Shown piece after piece: positions 61,109-64,000 of a DNA stretch of 64,000 bases. Every line of letters begins with the position of its first letter. The stretch's first letter is position 1. The stretch spans positions 62,001-126,000 of the forward strand of contig NZ_CABVQK010000017.1 of the NCBI RefSeq assembly GCF_902499335.1, in the 5' to 3' direction. This stretch comes from Burkholderia lata. GTDB taxonomy: Bacteria; Pseudomonadota; Gammaproteobacteria; Burkholderiales; Burkholderiaceae. Under the pieces are notes generated by a model that saw only the letters and a program-made list of their open reading frames with translations, did not search any database and was not told the DNA's origin. The position numbers and the translations under genes are program-made.

Positions 61109-62521
61109 ATGCAAGTCCAATCGATGCATTTCAAGGCGCGCGCCGGCCAGAAGCTGGCCGACCAGCGCCTGCAGCAGAACCTGAAGAAGCTGTCGACAAA
61201 ATTCGTGTCCGCGCGCGCCGACGCGATGACCGCGATCGACTTCCCGGCCACGCGCGCCGCGCTGAAGGCTCGCCGCAACCGCGCGCTGGAGAACCTCGAC
61301 GTGTGGCTCGAGGCGTTCGAGCGCGAGGCGACGCGGCGCGGCACGACGGTGCTGTTCGCCGAAACGACCGCGGATGCCGCGCGGCTCGTGGCCGACATCG
61401 CGCGCCGTCACGACGTGAAGAAGGTCATCAAGACCAAGTCGATGGTGTCGGAGGAAATGCGCCTGAACGCGGTGCTCGCGGAAATGGGCGTGCAGTCGAT
61501 CGAAACGGATCTCGGCGAATACATCCTGCAGATCAACGACAACGAGCCGCCGAGCCACATCATTGCGCCCGTCGTGCACAAGGACAAGGACGAGATCGCC
61601 GACCTGTTCGCGCGCACGCACCATCGCGAGCGGCTCACCGAGATTCCGGACATGACGCGCGAGGCGCGCGAGGTGCTGCGCCCGCATTTCATGTCGGCCG
61701 ACATGGGCGTGACGGGCGGCAACTTCGTGATCGCCGAGACCGGTTCGGTCGCGATCGTGACGAACGAAGGGAACGAGGGGATGTGCACGGTGATGCCGCG
61801 CGTGCACGTCGCGGTGACGGGCATCGAGAAGGTGCTGCCGACGCTCGAGGATCTCGCGACCGCGATGCGCCTGCTGCCGCGCTCCGCGACCGGGCAGAAG
61901 ACGTCGAACTATTTCTCGCTGCTGACCGGGCCGCGCGGGCCGGGCGACGAGGACGGCCCCGAGCACAACTACGTGGTGCTCGTCGACGGTGGCCGCACCG
62001 GGCTGATCGGCGGCGAATTCCAGGAGATGCTGCGCTGCATCCGCTGCGGCGCATGCATGAACCATTGTCCGGTTTACCAGAAGGTAGGCGGCCATGCGTA
62101 CGGCTGGGTCTACCCGGGGCCGATGGGGTCCGTGCTGACGCCGAGCTACGTCGGACTCGACCGCGCGCTCGACCTGCCGCAGGCCGCAACCCTCTGCGGG
62201 GAATGCGACAGCGTGTGCCCGGCCGGGATTCCGTTGTCGAATCTGTTACGCACGCTGCGCGAGAAGCAGGTCGAGCGGCACCTGCGGCCGTGGCGCGAGC
62301 GGGCGGCGCTCGCCGCATGGGGCTTCGTCGCGCGCCGGCCGATGCTGTACGCGCTGACGACCAAGCTCGCGGTGCGCATCCTCGAGCGGCTGGGCGGCAA
62401 CGGCGGCACGCTGCGGCGTCTGCCGATGATGGGCGGCTGGATGGATACGCGCGACATGCCGACACCGACCGGGCGCACGTTCCGCGAGCTGTACGCGGCG
62501 TCGCAAAGCCACCTCGGCTGA
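61109..62521 (+). CDS. lutB: Lactate utilization protein B (iron-sulfur protein)
   Basis: A 470-residue protein of the LutB/YkgF family. An N-terminal LUD domain (about 60-290; GVTGGNFVIAETGSVAIVTNEG) precedes two [4Fe-4S] ferredoxin motifs, CIRCGACMNHCPVY (about 310-323) and CGECDSVCPAG (about 364-374). It passes electrons with LutA during L-lactate oxidation. The third partner, LutC, is not downstream: the next gene is an unrelated small protein. The complex may use a distant lutC or a different partner. Confidence 0.93.
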   Translation: MQVQSMHFKARAGQKLADQRLQQNLKKLSTKFVSARADAMTAIDFPATRAALKARRNRALENLDVWLEAFEREATRRGTTVLFAETTADAARLVADIARRHDVKKVIKTKSMVSEEMRLNAVLAEMGVQSIETDLGEYILQINDNEPPSHIIAPVVHKDKDEIADLFARTHHRERLTEIPDMTREAREVLRPHFMSADMGVTGGNFVIAETGSVAIVTNEGNEGMCTVMPRVHVAVTGIEKVLPTLEDLATAMRLLPRSATGQKTSNYFSLLTGPRGPGDEDGPEHNYVVLVDGGRTGLIGGEFQEMLRCIRCGACMNHCPVYQKVGGHAYGWVYPGPMGSVLTPSYVGLDRALDLPQAATLCGECDSVCPAGIPLSNLLRTLREKQVERHLRPWRERAALAAWGFVARRPMLYALTTKLAVRILERLGGNGGTLRRLPMMGGWMDTRDMPTPTGRTFRELYAASQSHLG

Positions 62522-62650
62522 CGACTGTTCATCCGGCGACAACAGTGCGTTCGCTATTTGTATATTTATCTCGATAGGTGCGGTCTATAGAATCCTGTCT
62601 GTAGTCCCCGGAATTGGGTTCCGGGGTACGAGGTCAAGGAGGTCCGCATC

Positions 62651-62878
62651 ATGAGAAAGACAATATCGATGTACTGGCCGCTGGCAATCGTCGTTCCGCT
62701 GGCTGCGGCTGCCTATCTGCATGCGATGGCCGATGCGCCGTCGCGTGGCCCGCTCGCGGCACACCAGGCATCTGCCGAGCTGGCGCGTGCGGTGTCGTTC
62801 GGGCTGGTCGACGACGCGGCGAAGCCGCTGCCGGCGGCGTCCGGTGACGTCGTGCTCGCCGCGCCGAAGGCGCTGTAA
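62651..62878 (+). CDS. Small membrane-anchored or exported protein of unknown function
   Basis: A 75-residue protein preceded by a strong AAGGAGG ribosome site, which supports it as a real gene. A hydrophobic segment (YWPLAIVVPLAAAAYLHA, about 8-25) follows two basic residues and is either a membrane anchor or an uncleaved signal. The remainder is Ala-rich and soluble, with no domain I recognise. It lies between lutB and the tyrosine phosphatase. No function can be assigned. Confidence 0.7.
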   Translation: MRKTISMYWPLAIVVPLAAAAYLHAMADAPSRGPLAAHQASAELARAVSFGLVDDAAKPLPAASGDVVLAAPKAL

Positions 62879-62979
62879 GGCACGGCGCCGTCGCTTTGCG
62901 CGGCGGCGCGATTTCGGCCGCCTTTGTATAATGGCGTGTTCTTCTGCCACGCGGTCCGCCGCGGCTTTCCGATAGCACG

Positions 62980-63462
62980 ATGACCCGCGTTTCGATCTGT
63001 TTCGTCTGTCTCGGCAACATCTGCCGTTCGCCCACCGCGGAAGGCGTGATGCGTCACCAGGTCGACGCGGCCGCGCTGGCGGACCGGATCGCGATCGATT
63101 CGGCCGGAACCGGCGACTGGCACGTCGGCGAGCCGCCCGATACGCGTGCGCAGGCTGCCGCTCTCGGTCGCGGCTACGATCTGTCGGCGCTGCGCGCACG
63201 ACAGGTGAGCGCGGCGGATTTCGAGCGCTTCGACCTGCTGCTCGCGATGGACGAGGCGAATCTCGCGGAGTTGCGCCGCCGCTGTCCGCCGCAGCATCGC
63301 GACAAGGTGCGGTTGCTGATGGAGTTCGCGCCGGATTCGACCGAAACCGAAGTGGCCGATCCCTATTTCGGCGGTACGCAGGGCTTCGAGCAGGTGCTCG
63401 ATCAGGTCGAGCGCGCGTGCGCGGGCCTGCTGGAGACGCTCCGGGCCCGCACGGAGCGCTGA
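62980..63462 (+). CDS. Low-molecular-weight protein tyrosine phosphatase
   Basis: A cytoplasmic phosphatase of 160 residues. The P-loop CX5R is Cys10-LGNIC-Arg16 in ICFVCLGNICRSPTAEGVM, and the general-acid aspartate is in VADPYFGGTQGFEQV. The length is typical. It lies 100 nt upstream of the iscR promoter region. The enzyme may act on phosphotyrosine in exopolysaccharide or arsenate-type pathways, but no kinase partner is nearby. Confidence 0.93.
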   Translation: MTRVSICFVCLGNICRSPTAEGVMRHQVDAAALADRIAIDSAGTGDWHVGEPPDTRAQAAALGRGYDLSALRARQVSAADFERFDLLLAMDEANLAELRRRCPPQHRDKVRLLMEFAPDSTETEVADPYFGGTQGFEQVLDQVERACAGLLETLRARTER

Positions 63463-63507
63463 TCGCGCGGAATTCAGCGGTCTGCGAATACCCTTTCAAA
63501 GACATGG

Positions 63508-63559
63508 ATACTTGACTAAAAACGTCAAATATTTATACTTGACCAAAATCGTCAAGATT
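63508..63559 (+). promoter_or_regulatory. iscR promoter with tandem IscR-type (type 1) sites
   Basis: Two 25-bp sites start at 63508 and 63535; both begin ATACTTGAC and contain CGTCAA 15 bp in, matching the type 1 IscR pattern of an ATA...TGACT half with a mirrored AGTC-like half. The promoter TTGACT (63512-63517), 16-bp spacer and TATACT (63534-63539) overlaps both. This arrangement predicts autorepression by IscR carrying an iron-sulfur cluster. Confidence 0.8.
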
Positions 63560-63576
63560 GCAGTCCCCTAGACACC

Positions 63577-64000
63577 ATGAGACTCACCACCAAAGGCCGT
63601 TTCGCCGTCACGGCGATGATTGACTTGGCACTGCGCCAGGAGCAGGGCCCGGTGACGCTTGCAGGCATCAGCCAGCGCCAGCGGATTTCGCTCTCGTATC
63701 TCGAACAGCTGTTCGGCAAGCTGCGCAGGCATGAAATCGTCGAATCCGTGCGCGGCCCGGGCGGCGGCTACAACCTCGCGCGTCGCGCGCAGGACGTCAC
63801 CGTTGCCGACATCATCATCGCGGTTGATGAACCGCTCGACGCCACGCAGTGCGGCGGCAAAGGCACGTGCGACGGCTCGAAGCAGCCCGACGGCCATTGC
63901 ATGACGCACGAGCTGTGGTCGACGCTGAACCAGAAGATGGTCGAATACCTCGATTCGGTGTCGCTGCAGGATCTCGTCGATCAGCAGCGCGCTCGTGAGG
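63577..64000 (+). CDS. iscR: Fe-S cluster assembly regulator IscR, 3' truncated
   Basis: Rrf2-family regulator of iron-sulfur cluster assembly; 141 residues are in the window before the right edge. The winged helix is MRLTTKGRFAVTAMIDLALR followed by ISLSYLEQLFGKLRRH and the wing RGPGGGYNL (about 60-66). Three cysteines, Cys92, Cys98 and Cys108, with His111, should bind the [2Fe-2S] cluster. Compared with E. coli (Cys92, 98, 104, His107), four residues are inserted before the third cysteine. The operator upstream fits autoregulation. Confidence 0.96.
   Translation, partial: MRLTTKGRFAVTAMIDLALRQEQGPVTLAGISQRQRISLSYLEQLFGKLRRHEIVESVRGPGGGYNLARRAQDVTVADIIIAVDEPLDATQCGGKGTCDGSKQPDGHCMTHELWSTLNQKMVEYLDSVSLQDLVDQQRARE

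Overview
The window is ordinary high-GC betaproteobacterial chromosome, and everything in it points to Burkholderia sensu stricto, probably the B. cepacia complex. The evidence is third-position GC bias, the porin and phasin types, the lysine/arginine codon habits and gene groups known from that genus. No transposase, phage gene, CRISPR array or obvious island is present. I did not find a large undescribed system. The most interesting material is regulatory: several near-perfect operator and promoter arrangements, described below.

Layout. (1) 1-6571: the distal hut operon (hutC partial, hutU, hutD, hutI, hutF, hutG), the five-step histidine pathway via formylglutamate, closed by a strong terminator. 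(2) 6572-10785: a long untranslated leader with a 30-bp near-palindrome, then a gamma-glutamyl-polyamine module (PuuD-like hydrolase, glutamine-synthetase-like ligase, class III aminotransferase). (3) 10786-15994: tRNA-Val(CAC), an Lrp/AsnC regulator, and divergently an aromatic aminotransferase, RidA, a porin and an APC amino-acid permease, together an amino-acid uptake and breakdown group. (4) 16016-21555: a LysR regulator divergent from an acyl-CoA dehydrogenase, a CaiB-type CoA transferase and an MHS-family transporter, which look like a catabolic unit for an unidentified organic acid. (5) 21696-31547: yggX and argA, divergent hrpA, a YVTN beta-propeller with a sterol-desaturase-like membrane enzyme, an EI24 membrane protein and a CinA/MoaB-type protein.

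(6) 31663-36815: a rhodanese, then glnA-ntrB-ntrC. A textbook sigma-54 promoter and two NtrC-type sites precede glnA. (7) 36905-46553: an S9 peptidase, exonuclease III, initiator tRNA-fMet with a near-consensus promoter, a secreted DUF3472-like protein, an amino-acid racemase, dinB under a LexA box, oligopeptidase A and folD. (8) 46792-56675: a FixLJ-like two-component pair, divergent from the pyruvate dehydrogenase genes aceE, aceF and lpd. (9) 56878-64000: phasin phaP with paired inverted repeats around its promoter, a PBP7-type endopeptidase, an IclR regulator divergent from lutA-lutB, a 75-residue membrane-anchored protein, a low-molecular-weight tyrosine phosphatase, and the 5' part of iscR behind tandem IscR-type sites.

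How it fits together. Much of the window concerns nitrogen and carbon flow through glutamate. Histidine, polyamine and aromatic amino-acid breakdown deliver glutamate and ammonia. GlnA, NtrB and NtrC sense and assimilate nitrogen. The pyruvate dehydrogenase genes, PHA granule coat and LutAB handle carbon and reducing power. Function names rest on motif recognition by eye, and no database search was run.
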